A stretch of 64,000 bases of DNA from Oceaniglobus indicus (GCF_002751875.1 NZ_NMZM01000007.1:1-64000), one strand, 5' to 3'; positions 51,564 through 62,355 are shown, counted from the first letter of the stretch. A program made the numbers and translations. The notes: a model not told the origin generated them from the sequence alone.

Positions 51564-52487
51564 GTGACCCCCAAACCCGAGACTCTCCGCAGTTTCCAGG
51601 AAATCCTGCTGCGCCTGTCGACCTACTGGGCCGGGAAGGGGTGCGCGATGCTGCAACCCTATGACCTGGAAGTGGGTGCCGGCACGTTCCACCCGGCCAC
51701 GACGCTGCGCGCGTTGGGATCGCGCCCCTGGGCCGCCGCCTATGTGCAGCCGTCGCGCCGCCCGACCGACGGGCGCTATGGCGAGAACCCGAACCGCTTG
51801 CAGCATTATTACCAGTACCAGGTGATCATCAAACCCTCGCCGCCCGACCTGCAGGAGCTGTACCTCGGCTCGCTGCGCGCCATCGGCATCGACATGGACC
51901 TGCACGATATCCGCTTCGTCGAGGACGATTGGGAGTCGCCGACCCTGGGCGCCTGGGGCCTGGGATGGGAGGTCTGGTGCGACGGCATGGAGGTGTCGCA
52001 ATTCACCTATTTCCAACAGGTCGGCGGCCACGATTGCCGCCCCGTCTCGGGTGAGCTGACCTATGGTCTGGAACGCCTCGCGATGTATGTGCTGGGGGTC
52101 GATCACGTGATGGACATGCCGTTCAACGCGCCCGACGCGCCGATCCCGCTGACCTATGGCGACGTGTTCCGCCAGACCGAACAGGAATATTCGCGCTGGA
52201 ACTTCGACGTGGCCGACACCGACATGCTGTTGAAACACTTCGAGGACGCCGAGGCCGAGGCAGCGCGCATCCTGTCCGCCCCCGCCGACGATCCGAAAAC
52301 CGGCAAGCGCATCGTCATGGCGCATCCCGCCTATGACCAGTGCATCAAGGCGTCGCACCTGTTCAACCTGCTGGACGCGCGCGGCGTGATTTCGGTGACC
52401 GAACGCCAAGCCTATATCGGACGAGTGCGCGCGCTGGCCCGCGCCTGTGCCGATGCCTTCGTCACCACGCCCGCCGGCGGTGCATGA
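51564..52487 (+). CDS. glyQ: Glycyl-tRNA synthetase alpha subunit
   Basis: 307 residues from GTG 51564, chosen because GGAG lies 9 bases upstream and the family starts here ([21 protein letters not shown]); the frame is open further upstream. Class II catalytic motifs are [19 protein letters not shown] and [29 protein letters not shown]. It forms the alpha2beta2 synthetase with GlyS. Confidence 0.95.
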   Translation: MTPKPETLRSFQEILLRLSTYWAGKGCAMLQPYDLEVGAGTFHPATTLRALGSRPWAAAYVQPSRRPTDGRYGENPNRLQHYYQYQVIIKPSPPDLQELYLGSLRAIGIDMDLHDIRFVEDDWESPTLGAWGLGWEVWCDGMEVSQFTYFQQVGGHDCRPVSGELTYGLERLAMYVLGVDHVMDMPFNAPDAPIPLTYGDVFRQTEQEYSRWNFDVADTDMLLKHFEDAEAEAARILSAPADDPKTGKRIVMAHPAYDQCIKASHLFNLLDARGVISVTERQAYIGRVRALARACADAFVTTPAGGA

Positions 52488-52559
52488 TGGCCGACAACCG
52501 CTCCGCCCACGCGCCCTTGAACGCGCGGGCCGCCAGCATCAACCTGCATCGGCACTGAC

Positions 52560-53084
52560 ATGAACGGAAAGATCCTCGTGACCGGATTGATCGCCACCAT
52601 CGCCCTGGCGGGCGGCGCCATGTATTACCTTCAGGTCTATGCCTATTACGACCGCGTCACCATGGATCCGGCGACGGACATCCAGTTGACGGTCGGGGTG
52701 ACCGGCACGCCCGAGCCGATCCTGGCCGAGAACATCGAAGCCATCGACGCCGACAGCTCGCCCCTGCGGTTTCGAGCCTGTTTCACCACCCCGATGAGCC
52801 AGGGCATGCTGACCGAAACCTATCTGACCTATGAGGGTGCCAGTCCGCTGGTCGGCCCGTCGTGGTTTTCGTGCTTCGACGCCGAATCCATCGGCGCCGC
52901 CCTGGAAACCGGCGAGGCGATCGCCTTCCTGGGCACCGAGAACATCCAATACGGCGTCGACCGGGTAATTGCCGTGTTCGACGACGGCCGCGCCTACGCC
53001 TGGCACCAATTGAACAACTGCGGCGAAAAAAGATATGACGGCACGCCCGACGGGCCCGCCTGTCCGCCCCGCGATGACAACTGA
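52560..53084 (+). CDS. DUF6446-like membrane-anchored protein between glyQ and glyS
   Basis: 174 residues: an N-terminal membrane anchor (about 5-25), then a periplasmic beta-rich domain with conserved Cys in FRACFTTP, WFSCFDAE, LNNCGEK and GPACPP. The same gene order with glyQ and glyS is seen in many Rhodobacterales, usually labelled DUF6446 or hypothetical. Function unknown. Confidence 0.7.
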   Translation: MNGKILVTGLIATIALAGGAMYYLQVYAYYDRVTMDPATDIQLTVGVTGTPEPILAENIEAIDADSSPLRFRACFTTPMSQGMLTETYLTYEGASPLVGPSWFSCFDAESIGAALETGEAIAFLGTENIQYGVDRVIAVFDDGRAYAWHQLNNCGEKRYDGTPDGPACPPRDDN

Positions 53085-53135
53085 CGCCCGCCTTCGGCAA
53101 GACAACCGACACCGCGCCCTGAAAGCGAAATAAAT

Positions 53136-55409
53136 ATGCCCGACCTGTTGATCGAACTCCTGTCCGAGGAAATCCCCGCCCGGATGCAGGCCCGCGCCAA
53201 GGCCGATCTGAAGGCTCGCGTGACCGATGGCCTGGTCGAGGCCGGCCTGACCTATGCCAGTGCGGGTGCCTTCGCCACGCCGCGTCGCCTGGCGCTGTCG
53301 ATCGAAGGCTTGCTGGCGGCGTCGCCGTCGACCAGCGAGGAACGCAAGGGCCCCAAGGTCGGCGCGCCGGAAAAGGCGATCGAGGGGTTCGTGCGCGGCG
53401 CGGGCGTCACGCGTGATCAACTCGAGGTGCGGGACGACAAGAAGGGCCAGGTCTATTTCGCCCGCATCGACAAGCCGGGACGACCGGCCGAGGTGATCGT
53501 GGCCGAGGTGCTGGAACAGGTGATCCGCACCTTCCCCTGGCCCAAGTCCATGCGCTGGGGCGATGGCGATCTGCGCTGGGTGCGTCCGCTGCACTCGATC
53601 CTGTGCGTCCTGTCTGACGACTCCGGCGCGACGGTGGTGCCGATGTCGGTTGACGGGATCACGGCGGGGGCGGTCACGCGCGGCCACCGCTTCATGGCGC
53701 CGGATGCGTTTTCCGTAACGGGGTTAGAGGATTACGCGACAAAGCTCAAGCGCGCGCATGTCATGCTGTCGTCCGAAGAGCGCGCCGATCACATCTGGAA
53801 CGATGCCACCAATCAGGCGTTTGCGCTGGGGCTTGAGGTGGTCGAGGACCGCGCGCTTCTGGAAGAAGTCGCCGGTCTGGTGGAATGGCCGGTCGTTCTG
53901 ATGGGCGAAATCGGGGCCGAGTTCTTGAGCCTGCCGCCCGAGGTTCTTCAGACATCAATGCGCGAACATCAAAAGTTTTTCAGTGTTCGCGATCCGAAAC
54001 GGGCACAGATTGTTCGATTTGTGACGGTCGCCAATCGTGAAACGGCCGATGATGGCGCCACGATCCTGGCCGGTAACAACAAGGTTCTGTCGGCGCGCCT
54101 GTCCGACGCACGGTTCTTCTGGGAAAACGACCTGCGCATCGCCACCTCGGACCTGGGCCAATGGGTGCGCGCCCTGGACAACGTGACCTTCCACAACAAG
54201 CTGGGCTCGCAAGGGGAACGCGTGAACCGCATCGCGGCGCTGGCCCGCGAAATCGCCCCGCTGGTCGGCGCCGATGCCGACCTGGCGGAACAGGCCGCCC
54301 GCTTTGCCAAGGCCGACCTGTCGTCGGAAATGGTTTATGAGTTCCCCGAACTTCAGGGCCTCATGGGCCGCTATTACATCGAAGCCGCCGGTTTCCCCGC
54401 CGAAGTCGCCGCCGCCGCGCAGGAGCATTATTCGCCGCTGGGCCCCTCCGATTCGGTGCCGACCGCCCCCGTTTCCGTGGCCGTCGCGCTGGCCGACAAG
54501 ATCGACACGCTGACCGGGTTTTGGGCGATTGACGAGAAGCCGACGGGATCGAAGGATCCCTTTGCATTGCGGCGCGCGGCTATAGGTTCTTTTCGCTTGG
54601 TGGCTGAGAATGAAGTTAGACTTGGCCTTTCGAAAATAATTGCAAGCTATCTCCAGAAAAATATGGGAGGAGAAACCGTTGCGGTTGCTCTCGATACTTT
54701 TGGTGATTTGAATCTCTCTGAGATTGCACTGGCAGATGACACCATAAGTGACGCTATCTCCTCTAGACAATCGTCGGCATTGCTCTCCAACTCTCTGTCA
54801 AGTTTGATGCAGATCGCAGATGCAGAAAGGCTCAGTCTTGGACAGATCAAATCTCGCATTAATGCTCAGCTATATCGGATTCGTGTTGACCTCCTCGCCT
54901 TCCTCCACGATCGCTTAAAAGTCTACCTGCGCGACCAGGACATCCCGCACGATGTCATCGACGCCTGCCTCGCCATGCCCGGCAATGACGACCTGACGCT
55001 GTTGGTCAAGCGGGCCCGGGCCTTGGCCGCGTTCCTCAAGACCGATAACGGCGCGAATCTGTTGCAGGGGTTCAAGCGCGCCAACAACATCCTGTCGCAG
55101 GCCGAGGCCAAGGATGGGGTGGAGTATTCCTATGGCGCCGACGTGAAATTTGCCGAAGATGAAACGGAACGCACCCTGTTCGCCGCACTTGATGAGGCCG
55201 ACAAGACGATCCGTCCGGCGATGGAGGCCGAGGATTTCGGCGCTGCCATGGCCGCCATGGCCGAGCTGCGCAGGCCCATCGACGATTTTTTCGAGGCGGT
55301 ACAGATCAACGCCGAAAGCCAGGTCCTGCGGCGCAACCGTCTGAACCTGCTCAGCCGGATCCGCACCACCTGTCTGCAAGTGGCCGATCTGACCCGGCTT
55401 GAGGGCTGA
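53136..55409 (+). CDS. glyS: Glycyl-tRNA synthetase beta subunit, with internal low-GC segment
   Basis: 757 residues. It starts MPDLLIELLSEEIPARMQ, and FATPRRLA and GLVEWPVVLMGEI are typical. A C-terminal DALR-like tRNA-binding part includes FLHDRLKVYLRDQ. Bases 54581-54900 (residues about 482-588) are about 45 % GC by hand count, with ATA and AGA codons, in a gene whose flanks are about 60 % or more; a smaller AT-rich patch is near 53950-54030. The frame stays open, so the enzyme is probably functional and mosaic. Confidence 0.93.
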   Translation: MPDLLIELLSEEIPARMQARAKADLKARVTDGLVEAGLTYASAGAFATPRRLALSIEGLLAASPSTSEERKGPKVGAPEKAIEGFVRGAGVTRDQLEVRDDKKGQVYFARIDKPGRPAEVIVAEVLEQVIRTFPWPKSMRWGDGDLRWVRPLHSILCVLSDDSGATVVPMSVDGITAGAVTRGHRFMAPDAFSVTGLEDYATKLKRAHVMLSSEERADHIWNDATNQAFALGLEVVEDRALLEEVAGLVEWPVVLMGEIGAEFLSLPPEVLQTSMREHQKFFSVRDPKRAQIVRFVTVANRETADDGATILAGNNKVLSARLSDARFFWENDLRIATSDLGQWVRALDNVTFHNKLGSQGERVNRIAALAREIAPLVGADADLAEQAARFAKADLSSEMVYEFPELQGLMGRYYIEAAGFPAEVAAAAQEHYSPLGPSDSVPTAPVSVAVALADKIDTLTGFWAIDEKPTGSKDPFALRRAAIGSFRLVAENEVRLGLSKIIASYLQKNMGGETVAVALDTFGDLNLSEIALADDTISDAISSRQSSALLSNSLSSLMQIADAERLSLGQIKSRINAQLYRIRVDLLAFLHDRLKVYLRDQDIPHDVIDACLAMPGNDDLTLLVKRARALAAFLKTDNGANLLQGFKRANNILSQAEAKDGVEYSYGADVKFAEDETERTLFAALDEADKTIRPAMEAEDFGAAMAAMAELRRPIDDFFEAVQINAESQVLRRNRLNLLSRIRTTCLQVADLTRLEG

Positions 55410-55469
55410 CGCAACGCTTGCACGGGGCGACGGCCCGGCTAAGGTGCCCCGGACAACCGGAGCGCCGCA

Positions 55470-58022
55470 GTGCAGCAACACGTCGATACCCACGGGTTCA
55501 TCCCGATCACGCCCAAGGCACCGATCACCGCGTCACGCCACGGCGGGCGGGCGAAATGCCTGCAACGCCTGATCCGCATGGGTCTGCCGGTGCCGCCGAC
55601 CGTCGCACTGGATTTCGACACGGTGCGCGCCATCGCGCTGGACGAGTTTCCCGACCTCGCACAGCTGTGGGCGACGTTCGGTGACGATGCGCTGGTGTCG
55701 GTCCGACCCTCGGGCGAGGTGGCCGATTGGGGCGGGCCGGGCGCGATCCTGAACATCGGCATGAATGACGCCCGGCACGCCGCCCTTTCCGCGCGGATCG
55801 GCTGTGCGGCGGCGAATGCTCTCTATGCGCAGTTTGTGCAATCTTACGCCGTCCAGATCGCCCGGCTTGATCCGGAAATGTTCGAAATTGATATTTCCGA
55901 CGCTCCGCCCCATCTGGCGCTGCTGGCCGCGTTCGAGGTGGCGATGGATCAGCCGTTTCCACAGGATCCCGTGCGTCAGCTGGCCGATGTCCTGCGCTCG
56001 ATGGCGCGGGCCTGGGACGGGACCAGCGCGCGGCTCCTGCGGCAGGCGCGGGGCGCGCCGGCGGATGCCGGGCTCGGACTGGTCGTGCAGCGGATGGCCC
56101 TGGGGGTTGGGGATGCGGCACGCGGCGAAAGCGGATCGGGGGTGATCCAGTTCGTTGATTCCGAAACCGGACTGGCGCGTCTGACCGGCCGATACCTGTC
56201 GCAAAGCCAGGGGCGGGCGGCGGTGATGGCCCAGCCCGGTGCGCTTTTTCTGACCGCCGATCCGCGCGGCGCGGCGTTGCAGGACCGATGCCCGAAGATT
56301 TTCGCGCAACTGCTGTCGTGCGGTGAACTGTGCCGGTTGCGCCTGCGCGAAGAGATGCAGGTGGAATTCACCATCGATTGTGACGAGTTGTTCATTCTCG
56401 ACGCGGTGCGCGCGCCGCGCCGCACCCGCGCGGCGGTTCGGATCGCGGTCAGTCTGGCCGAGGACGGGATCATCGCCGAACCCGAGGCGGTTCTGCGCGT
56501 CGATCCGGCTGCCCTGTCGGACCTGCTGCACCGCCAGATCGATCCGGCCGGCCCGCGCGATGTTCTTGCGCGCGGCATCCCCGCCAGTCCGGGGGCCGCA
56601 ACCGGAATCCTGGTGTTCAGCGCGCGGGCCGCACTCGACGCCGCCGCGCGCGAGGAGGATTGCATCCTCGTGCGGCGCGAAACCAAGCCCGAGGACGTGC
56701 GCGCCATGCATTCCTCGGTCGGGGTGCTGACCGAAAGGGGCGGTGCGACCAGCCATGCGGCAGTCATCGCGCGCGGTCTGGGTCTGCCCTGTGTCGTCGG
56801 GGCAACGGGCATCCGGATCGATCGCAAGGCCCGCGTCCTGATCACCGACACCGGGCGTCGGTTTGGCGAAGGCGACGTCGTCACGCTTGACGGAACCACG
56901 GGCAACATCCTGGTCGGTCGCGCGCCCCTGCTCGAGCCGGCCCTGGACGATGCCTTCCAAAGCTTGCTGGGCTGGGCCGATGACGCCCGCGACATCGGTG
57001 TGCGCGCCAATGCCGATACGCCCGCCGAGGCCCGCGTGGCCCGCCGGTTCCGGGCCGAGGGGATCGGCCTGTGCCGGACGGAACACATGTTCTTCGAGCC
57101 GGGCCGCATGACGGCCATGCGCGAGATGATCTTTGCCGAGGCCCCCGAGGACCGCGCCGCCGCGCTGACCCGGCTTCTGCCGGTGCAACGTGCCGATTTC
57201 ACCGATCTGTTCCGGATCATGGAGGGGCTTCCGGTCTGTATCCGGCTGCTTGACCCGCCGCTGCACGAATTCCTGCCGACCACGCGCGACGGCCTGCTGG
57301 ACTTGGCCGAAGCGCTGGATCTGCCGTTGTCCACCGTCACCGAAAGGGTCACGTCGCTGTCCGAGGTGAACCCGATGCTGGGGATGCGCGGTGTCCGCCT
57401 GGGGATCGCGGTGCCCGAGATCTATGAAATGCAGGCGCGGGCGATCTTCGAGGCGGCGGTCGCCATCGGGGGCGACGTGGCGCCCGAGGTGATGCTGCCG
57501 CTGGTGTCCGCCCACCGCGAGGTGGAGTTGATCGCCCGGCGCGTCGCCGCCGTGGCAAGCGCGGTCCAGGCCGAAACGGGGGTCACGGTGTGCTATCGGC
57601 TGGGCGTGATGGTGGAAACGCCGCGCGCCGCGCTGCGCGCGGGCGACATCGCCGGGCGCTGTGCGTTCCTGTCGTTCGGCACCAACGATCTGACCCAGAT
57701 GACCTATGGATTGTCGCGCGATGACGCCGGGCGGTTCATGGCGCCCTATGTCGCCGAAGGGGTCTTTGCCGAGGATCCGTTCCTGCGACTGGACCTTGAC
57801 GGGGTGGGCGAACTGCTGACCCTCGGTGCGACCCGTGGCCGCGCGGCGAACCCCGATATCGTCCTGTCGCTGTGCGGTGAACATGGCGCGGATCTGTCAA
57901 GCATCGCGTTTTGTCGCGCGGCGTCGTTCGATTACGTCTCGTGTTCGCCGTTCCGCGTGCCGGTCGCGCGGCTGGCGGCGGCGCATCTGGCGATCCGGTC
58001 ACGACAGGCCGCGCCGGCCTGA
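55470..58022 (+). CDS. Pyruvate phosphate dikinase-like protein with altered nucleotide-binding region
   Basis: 850 residues from GTG 55470. The central phospho-His domain (GGATSHAAVIARGLGLPCVVG, about 420-440) and the C-terminal PEP/pyruvate barrel (EGIGLCRTEHMFFEPGR, FLSFGTNDLTQMTYGLSRDD, LCGEHGADLSSIAFC) are complete. The N-terminal ATP-grasp part is changed: where PPDK has an SVRS...SMPGMMDT segment this protein has SVRPSGEVADWGGPGAI. It may have another phosphate donor or a non-catalytic N-domain. It follows glyS by 60 bases. Confidence 0.8.
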   Translation: MQQHVDTHGFIPITPKAPITASRHGGRAKCLQRLIRMGLPVPPTVALDFDTVRAIALDEFPDLAQLWATFGDDALVSVRPSGEVADWGGPGAILNIGMNDARHAALSARIGCAAANALYAQFVQSYAVQIARLDPEMFEIDISDAPPHLALLAAFEVAMDQPFPQDPVRQLADVLRSMARAWDGTSARLLRQARGAPADAGLGLVVQRMALGVGDAARGESGSGVIQFVDSETGLARLTGRYLSQSQGRAAVMAQPGALFLTADPRGAALQDRCPKIFAQLLSCGELCRLRLREEMQVEFTIDCDELFILDAVRAPRRTRAAVRIAVSLAEDGIIAEPEAVLRVDPAALSDLLHRQIDPAGPRDVLARGIPASPGAATGILVFSARAALDAAAREEDCILVRRETKPEDVRAMHSSVGVLTERGGATSHAAVIARGLGLPCVVGATGIRIDRKARVLITDTGRRFGEGDVVTLDGTTGNILVGRAPLLEPALDDAFQSLLGWADDARDIGVRANADTPAEARVARRFRAEGIGLCRTEHMFFEPGRMTAMREMIFAEAPEDRAAALTRLLPVQRADFTDLFRIMEGLPVCIRLLDPPLHEFLPTTRDGLLDLAEALDLPLSTVTERVTSLSEVNPMLGMRGVRLGIAVPEIYEMQARAIFEAAVAIGGDVAPEVMLPLVSAHREVELIARRVAAVASAVQAETGVTVCYRLGVMVETPRAALRAGDIAGRCAFLSFGTNDLTQMTYGLSRDDAGRFMAPYVAEGVFAEDPFLRLDLDGVGELLTLGATRGRAANPDIVLSLCGEHGADLSSIAFCRAASFDYVSCSPFRVPVARLAAAHLAIRSRQAAPA

Positions 58023-58155
58023 CAGGGTGGCAACATCCCGCCGATCCGGGCACCGGCGGGTTTGCAGGCGCGGCATTTACGTTTAGGGAAGGCGCGCTTT
58101 CGCACCAGCCCGTCAATCGGCGCCGGTGCCGGACCTTGCGGATCTGGAGATTTCG

Positions 58156-58959
58156 ATGAACGGAACACGCCTTGCCCGCGTTGCGGGATTTTGTGCGCTT
58201 GCGCTGCTGCCGCTTTCTGCCACCGCCTCCGTGCAGCAACCCGACCCCGCGCTGACGGCACTGCTGGGTGCGCAGAGTGCCGCGATCTCGACCGCGCGGA
58301 CCGCGCGCCGCGATGCGATGTCGTTCACCGATATCCCGCGGCCCGCCGCGACCGCCCCGCAATCGGTGGTGGCGCCCGCCGAACCCGGCACGCCCGACGT
58401 GGCGGTGCAACTGGCCGGACTGCTGGGCCCTGCGGCACCGGCGTTGAAACCCACCCGCGCGAATCGCGCATGGAACTCGTTCGCCGTGTCACAAGCCGCA
58501 CCGGCGGGGGCCGTGGCGGATGTCGAACACTCGGCCCGGTTTCTGGCCGCCTTGCCGACCGCATCGGGCGGGGCGGACTGGCAGTGCCTGAGCGAGGCGT
58601 TGTATTTCGAGGCCCGCGGCGAAAGCGTGCGCGGCCTGTTTGCCGTGGCCGAGGTGATCCTGAACCGCGTCGACACCAGCGCCTTTCCCGGCAGCGTGTG
58701 CCGCGTCATCAAGCAGGGCACGGGCAAGCGGTATCAATGCCAGTTCACCTTCACCTGCGACGGCATTTCCGACGTCGTGCGTGAACCGGCGGCGTGGCGG
58801 CGGGTCGGCAAGGTGGCGCGCCTGATGCTGGACGGGGCGCCCCGCGTCCTGACCGACGGCGCGACCCATTACCATACCAAGGCGGTGCGCCCGCGCTGGT
58901 CACGGGTGTTCGCGCTGACCGCGACCATCGGCGTTCACCGCTTTTATCGCATGGGGTGA
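58156..58959 (+). CDS. SleB-type cell-wall hydrolase
   Basis: 267 residues from ATG 58156. Signal peptide (cleavage near ATAS, about residue 27), a Pro/Ala-rich linker, and a C-terminal Hydrolase_2 domain (about 145-265): LSEALYFEARGESVRGLFAVAEVILNRV with catalytic Glu, then KRYQCQFTFTCDG and ATHYHTKAVRPRW. The family cleaves peptidoglycan. It lies between the PPDK-like gene and the folate genes without overlap. Confidence 0.88.
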   Translation: MNGTRLARVAGFCALALLPLSATASVQQPDPALTALLGAQSAAISTARTARRDAMSFTDIPRPAATAPQSVVAPAEPGTPDVAVQLAGLLGPAAPALKPTRANRAWNSFAVSQAAPAGAVADVEHSARFLAALPTASGGADWQCLSEALYFEARGESVRGLFAVAEVILNRVDTSAFPGSVCRVIKQGTGKRYQCQFTFTCDGISDVVREPAAWRRVGKVARLMLDGAPRVLTDGATHYHTKAVRPRWSRVFALTATIGVHRFYRMG

Positions 58960-59029
58960 CGGTCCGGGGTTTTCGCGGCGCTCTGCCAAGGTTACCCCTT
59001 CGTGCGACCGATCCGCGACCGGAGGCCCG

Positions 59030-59968
59030 ATGTCCCGTGACCTGACCCATGCCTTCGGGCATCCCGAAGACCGCGCCGGTGCGACCAGCGCGGGACCGTT
59101 GCCCGATCGCATCTCGCTGCGCGATCATGTCGTCACGGTCGAGATCGGCGCGTTTCAGCAGGAACGCGGCACGACCCAGCGGGTGCGCTTCAACCTTGTG
59201 GTCGAGGTGGCGCCGCACGCCGGCGCCGGCGACGATGATGTCGATCGGATCCTGTCCTATGACACCCTGACCGAAGCGATCGAACACGAACTCGCGGCGG
59301 AACGTCTGAACCTGCTGGAAACCCTGGCCGAACGCATCGCGTTGCGGGTGCTGGCCGCGCCCAAGGCGCTGCGGTGTTTCGTGCGGATCGAAAAGCTGGA
59401 TCGGGGGCCAGGGGCCCTCGGGGTCGAAATCGTGCGGGCGCGGGGCGATCTGCCGGGCCGGACGGTGGAGGATACCGACGCACCCCGCCCGGTGGTGGTG
59501 TTCCTGTCCAATGCCGCCCTCTGCGCCGGGCGGATCAGCGTATGGATGGACCAGCTGAGCGCAGCGGGAACGCCCGCCATCCTGTGCGTCGGTGCGCCTG
59601 ATTGTGCCGCCCCGGTGGCGGCGAATCCCGCAGCCCAGCGGCGGATCGACCTGCTGGCGATCGAACAGAACGCCTGGGTGCTGGCGGCGCTGGACGATCG
59701 CTGTGTCGTCGTGGACAGCCGGACCGAACTGACCTGGGCGGTGAAGCACGGCGTCGTCACCGTATGGGCGCCGTCGCGCATCGCGCTGGACCGCGGCGAT
59801 GGATCGGCGCCGCCCCCGACAGACGGTCCCGCCCTCGCGTTGTGGTTTGCCGGGGAAATCGGTGCAACGCGGATGATCCTGGTCGGTGCGGCACCGCCGG
59901 AAGATGGCGCGATCCCGTGCACGACCGTGCCGGCCGATGCGACGCAGATCTTGGGGGACGCGGCATGA
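59030..59968 (+). CDS. folB: Dihydroneopterin aldolase with long C-terminal extension
   Basis: 312 residues, against about 120 for ordinary FolB. Residues 25-145 are the FolB domain (ISLRDHVVTVEIGAFQQERGTTQRVRFNLVVEV; catalytic-type Tyr and Lys in LSYDTLTEAI and RIEKLDRG). The other 160 residues form an extra mixed alpha/beta domain of unknown role, also known from related genera. Overlaps folP by ATGA. Confidence 0.85.
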   Translation: MSRDLTHAFGHPEDRAGATSAGPLPDRISLRDHVVTVEIGAFQQERGTTQRVRFNLVVEVAPHAGAGDDDVDRILSYDTLTEAIEHELAAERLNLLETLAERIALRVLAAPKALRCFVRIEKLDRGPGALGVEIVRARGDLPGRTVEDTDAPRPVVVFLSNAALCAGRISVWMDQLSAAGTPAILCVGAPDCAAPVAANPAAQRRIDLLAIEQNAWVLAALDDRCVVVDSRTELTWAVKHGVVTVWAPSRIALDRGDGSAPPPTDGPALALWFAGEIGATRMILVGAAPPEDGAIPCTTVPADATQILGDAA

Positions 59969-60978
59969 GTGTCTATTACCGCCCGGTCGTGCAATGCGGC
60001 CCGCGCCCGGGGCGTGGAGCCTGGGCCCTTGCCGGCGGCCCATGCTGGTTCAACGAAGTGGAAGTGCTGTCACGCACCGAGGCGCCGCAGATGATTGCCG
60101 CGCACGACACGCCTGCGGCGGTTCTGGACCGGCTGACGGCGCCGCGCCCCGCCATCGGTGGGCTGGATATGGCGCGGCCCAACCTGATGGGCATCCTCAA
60201 CACCACCCCCGACAGTTTTTCCGACGGCGGACAGTTTCACGATCCGGCGGCCGCCCTGGCCCAGGCGCGGCGCATGATTGCGGCGGGCGCGGATATCCTG
60301 GACATCGGCGGCGAATCAACGCGTCCCGGTGCCGAAGTCGTGCCTGACGCGGACGAGATCGCGCGCACCGCGCCGGTGATCGCGGCAATCCGGGCCGAAT
60401 GGGGCGGCGTGATGTCCATCGACACCCGCAAGGCGGTGGTGGCCGAGGCCGCGATTGCCGCGGGCGCGGGGCTGATCAACGATGTGTCGGCCTTTCGCCA
60501 CGATCCCGCGATGGCGGGGCTGGCCGCGCGATCGGGCCTGCCGGTCTGCCTGATGCATGCGCAGGGCACGCCCGAGACGATGCAGCGCGCGCCTTCCTAT
60601 GGGGATGTGACGCTGGACGTTTACGACATGCTCGAGGGGCGGATCGCCGCCGCCGAAGCCGCCGGCATCCCGCGGGCGCGAATCCTGATCGATCCGGGCA
60701 TCGGGTTCGGCAAGACGGTCGATCACAACCTGGCCCTTCTGGCCAACCTGTCGCTGTTTCACGGGCTGGGCTGCGCCATCCTGTTGGGCGCTTCGCGCAA
60801 ACGCTTCATCGGCGCGCTGAGCGGTGCGGATGACGCCGCGTCGCGGGTGCCGGGATCGGTCGCTGTGGCCCTGGCCGGCATCGCGCAGGGGGTGCAGGTG
60901 GTGCGCGTGCATGATATGGCCGAAACCCGACAGGCCGTCACGCTGTGGCAGGCCGCGATGAAAGGACAACGGGCATGA
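59965..60978 (+). CDS. folP: Dihydropteroate synthase
   Basis: 337 residues. Pterin-binding signatures are [47 protein letters not shown] and [10 protein letters not shown]. It joins dihydropterin pyrophosphate and p-aminobenzoate. An N-terminal extension of about 70 residues precedes the barrel. Overlaps folB upstream and glmM downstream, each by ATGA, so the three are one translational unit. Confidence 0.94.
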   Translation: MSVYYRPVVQCGPRPGRGAWALAGGPCWFNEVEVLSRTEAPQMIAAHDTPAAVLDRLTAPRPAIGGLDMARPNLMGILNTTPDSFSDGGQFHDPAAALAQARRMIAAGADILDIGGESTRPGAEVVPDADEIARTAPVIAAIRAEWGGVMSIDTRKAVVAEAAIAAGAGLINDVSAFRHDPAMAGLAARSGLPVCLMHAQGTPETMQRAPSYGDVTLDVYDMLEGRIAAAEAAGIPRARILIDPGIGFGKTVDHNLALLANLSLFHGLGCAILLGASRKRFIGALSGADDAASRVPGSVAVALAGIAQGVQVVRVHDMAETRQAVTLWQAAMKGQRA

Positions 60979-62318
60979 CACGCAAACTGTTCGGCACCGA
61001 CGGGGTGCGTGGAACGGCGAACACCCATCCGATGACCGCCGACCTGGCTCTGCGCCTGGGCGCCGCCGCCGGCCGGTTCTTTCGCCGCGAGGGCGACCGC
61101 GCCCACCGCGTGGTCATCGGCAAGGACACGCGGCTGTCGGGCTATATGTTCGAAAACGCGCTGACCGCCGGGTTCACCTCGACAGGGATGAACGTGTTCC
61201 TGCTGGGGCCCGTGCCGACACCCGCCGTGGGCATGCTGACGACATCGCTGCGCGCCGATGTCGGCGTCATGATCTCGGCCAGCCATAATCCCGCGGCCGA
61301 CAACGGGATCAAGTTCTTCGGCCCCGACGGCTTCAAGCTGAGCGATGAGGCCGAGACCGAGATCGAGGCGTTGGTGGATACCGGCGTCGATCCCGCGCAG
61401 GCGGCCAACATCGGGCGGGCCAAGCGGATCGACGACGGGCGCTTCCGCTATAACGAACGGATAAAGGCGACGTTTCCCCACGGCATGCGGCTGGACGGCG
61501 TCAAGGTCGTGATCGACTGCGCCAACGGCGCCGCCTACAAGACCGCGCCCGAAGTGTTATGGGAACTGGGCGCCGACGTGATCCCCATCGGCGTCAGCCC
61601 GGATGGCCACAACATCAACAAGGGTGTCGGTTCGACCAACACCGCCGCCGCCGCGCGCGCGGTGGTGGAACATGGCGCGGACGTGGGGATCTGCCTGGAC
61701 GGCGATGCCGACCGGGTGATGATCCTGGACGAAACCGGGGCCGTGGCCGATGGCGACCAGATCATGGCGCTGTTCGCCACCCGCTGGGCGGCCGAGGATC
61801 GTCTGACCGGCCGCACCCTTGTCGCCACGGTGATGAGCAACCTCGGCCTGGAACGCCACCTGTCGGACGCGGGCATCGCGCTGCACCGCACCGGGGTCGG
61901 CGACCGTTACGTGGTCGAGGCGATGCGCGCCCAGGGCTTCAACCTGGGCGGCGAACAATCGGGTCATATCGTGATGACCGATTACGCCACCACGGGTGAC
62001 GGGTTGCTGGCCGGGCTGCAGTTCCTCGCGGCCATGGTGCATACCGGACAGCCCGCCAGCACCCTCATGCGCCGGTTCGAGCCGGTGCCGCAACTGCTCA
62101 GGAACGTGCGGTATGCGGCGGGTCAGGATCCGCTGGCCCACGGCCGGGTCCAGGCCGCCATCGCCGGACGCGAGGCCGATCTGAACGGCAAGGGCCGGCT
62201 GCTGATCCGGAAATCGGGGACCGAGCCGTTGATCCGGGTCATGGCGGAATGCGAGGACGAAGCGCTGCTGACGCGTGTCGTCGACTCGATCGTGGACGAA
62301 ATCGCGGCCGTCGGATAG
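60975..62318 (+). CDS. glmM: Phosphoglucosamine mutase
   Basis: 447 residues. Starts [20 protein letters not shown]; active-site Ser in [17 protein letters not shown]; metal loop in CLDGDADRV; sugar loop GEQSGH; phosphate loop [11 protein letters not shown]. It makes glucosamine-1-phosphate for cell-wall synthesis. The folP-glmM order is common in bacteria. Confidence 0.96.
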   Translation: MTRKLFGTDGVRGTANTHPMTADLALRLGAAAGRFFRREGDRAHRVVIGKDTRLSGYMFENALTAGFTSTGMNVFLLGPVPTPAVGMLTTSLRADVGVMISASHNPAADNGIKFFGPDGFKLSDEAETEIEALVDTGVDPAQAANIGRAKRIDDGRFRYNERIKATFPHGMRLDGVKVVIDCANGAAYKTAPEVLWELGADVIPIGVSPDGHNINKGVGSTNTAAAARAVVEHGADVGICLDGDADRVMILDETGAVADGDQIMALFATRWAAEDRLTGRTLVATVMSNLGLERHLSDAGIALHRTGVGDRYVVEAMRAQGFNLGGEQSGHIVMTDYATTGDGLLAGLQFLAAMVHTGQPASTLMRRFEPVPQLLRNVRYAAGQDPLAHGRVQAAIAGREADLNGKGRLLIRKSGTEPLIRVMAECEDEALLTRVVDSIVDEIAAVG

Positions 62319-62355
62319 CCTTGGGCGAACCCTCCGTTTCCGATCCGAAGGTGCC

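Noticed and set aside
55533-57884. 783-codon minus-strand frame
   Set aside because: Shadow of the PPDK-like gene in the reverse frame.
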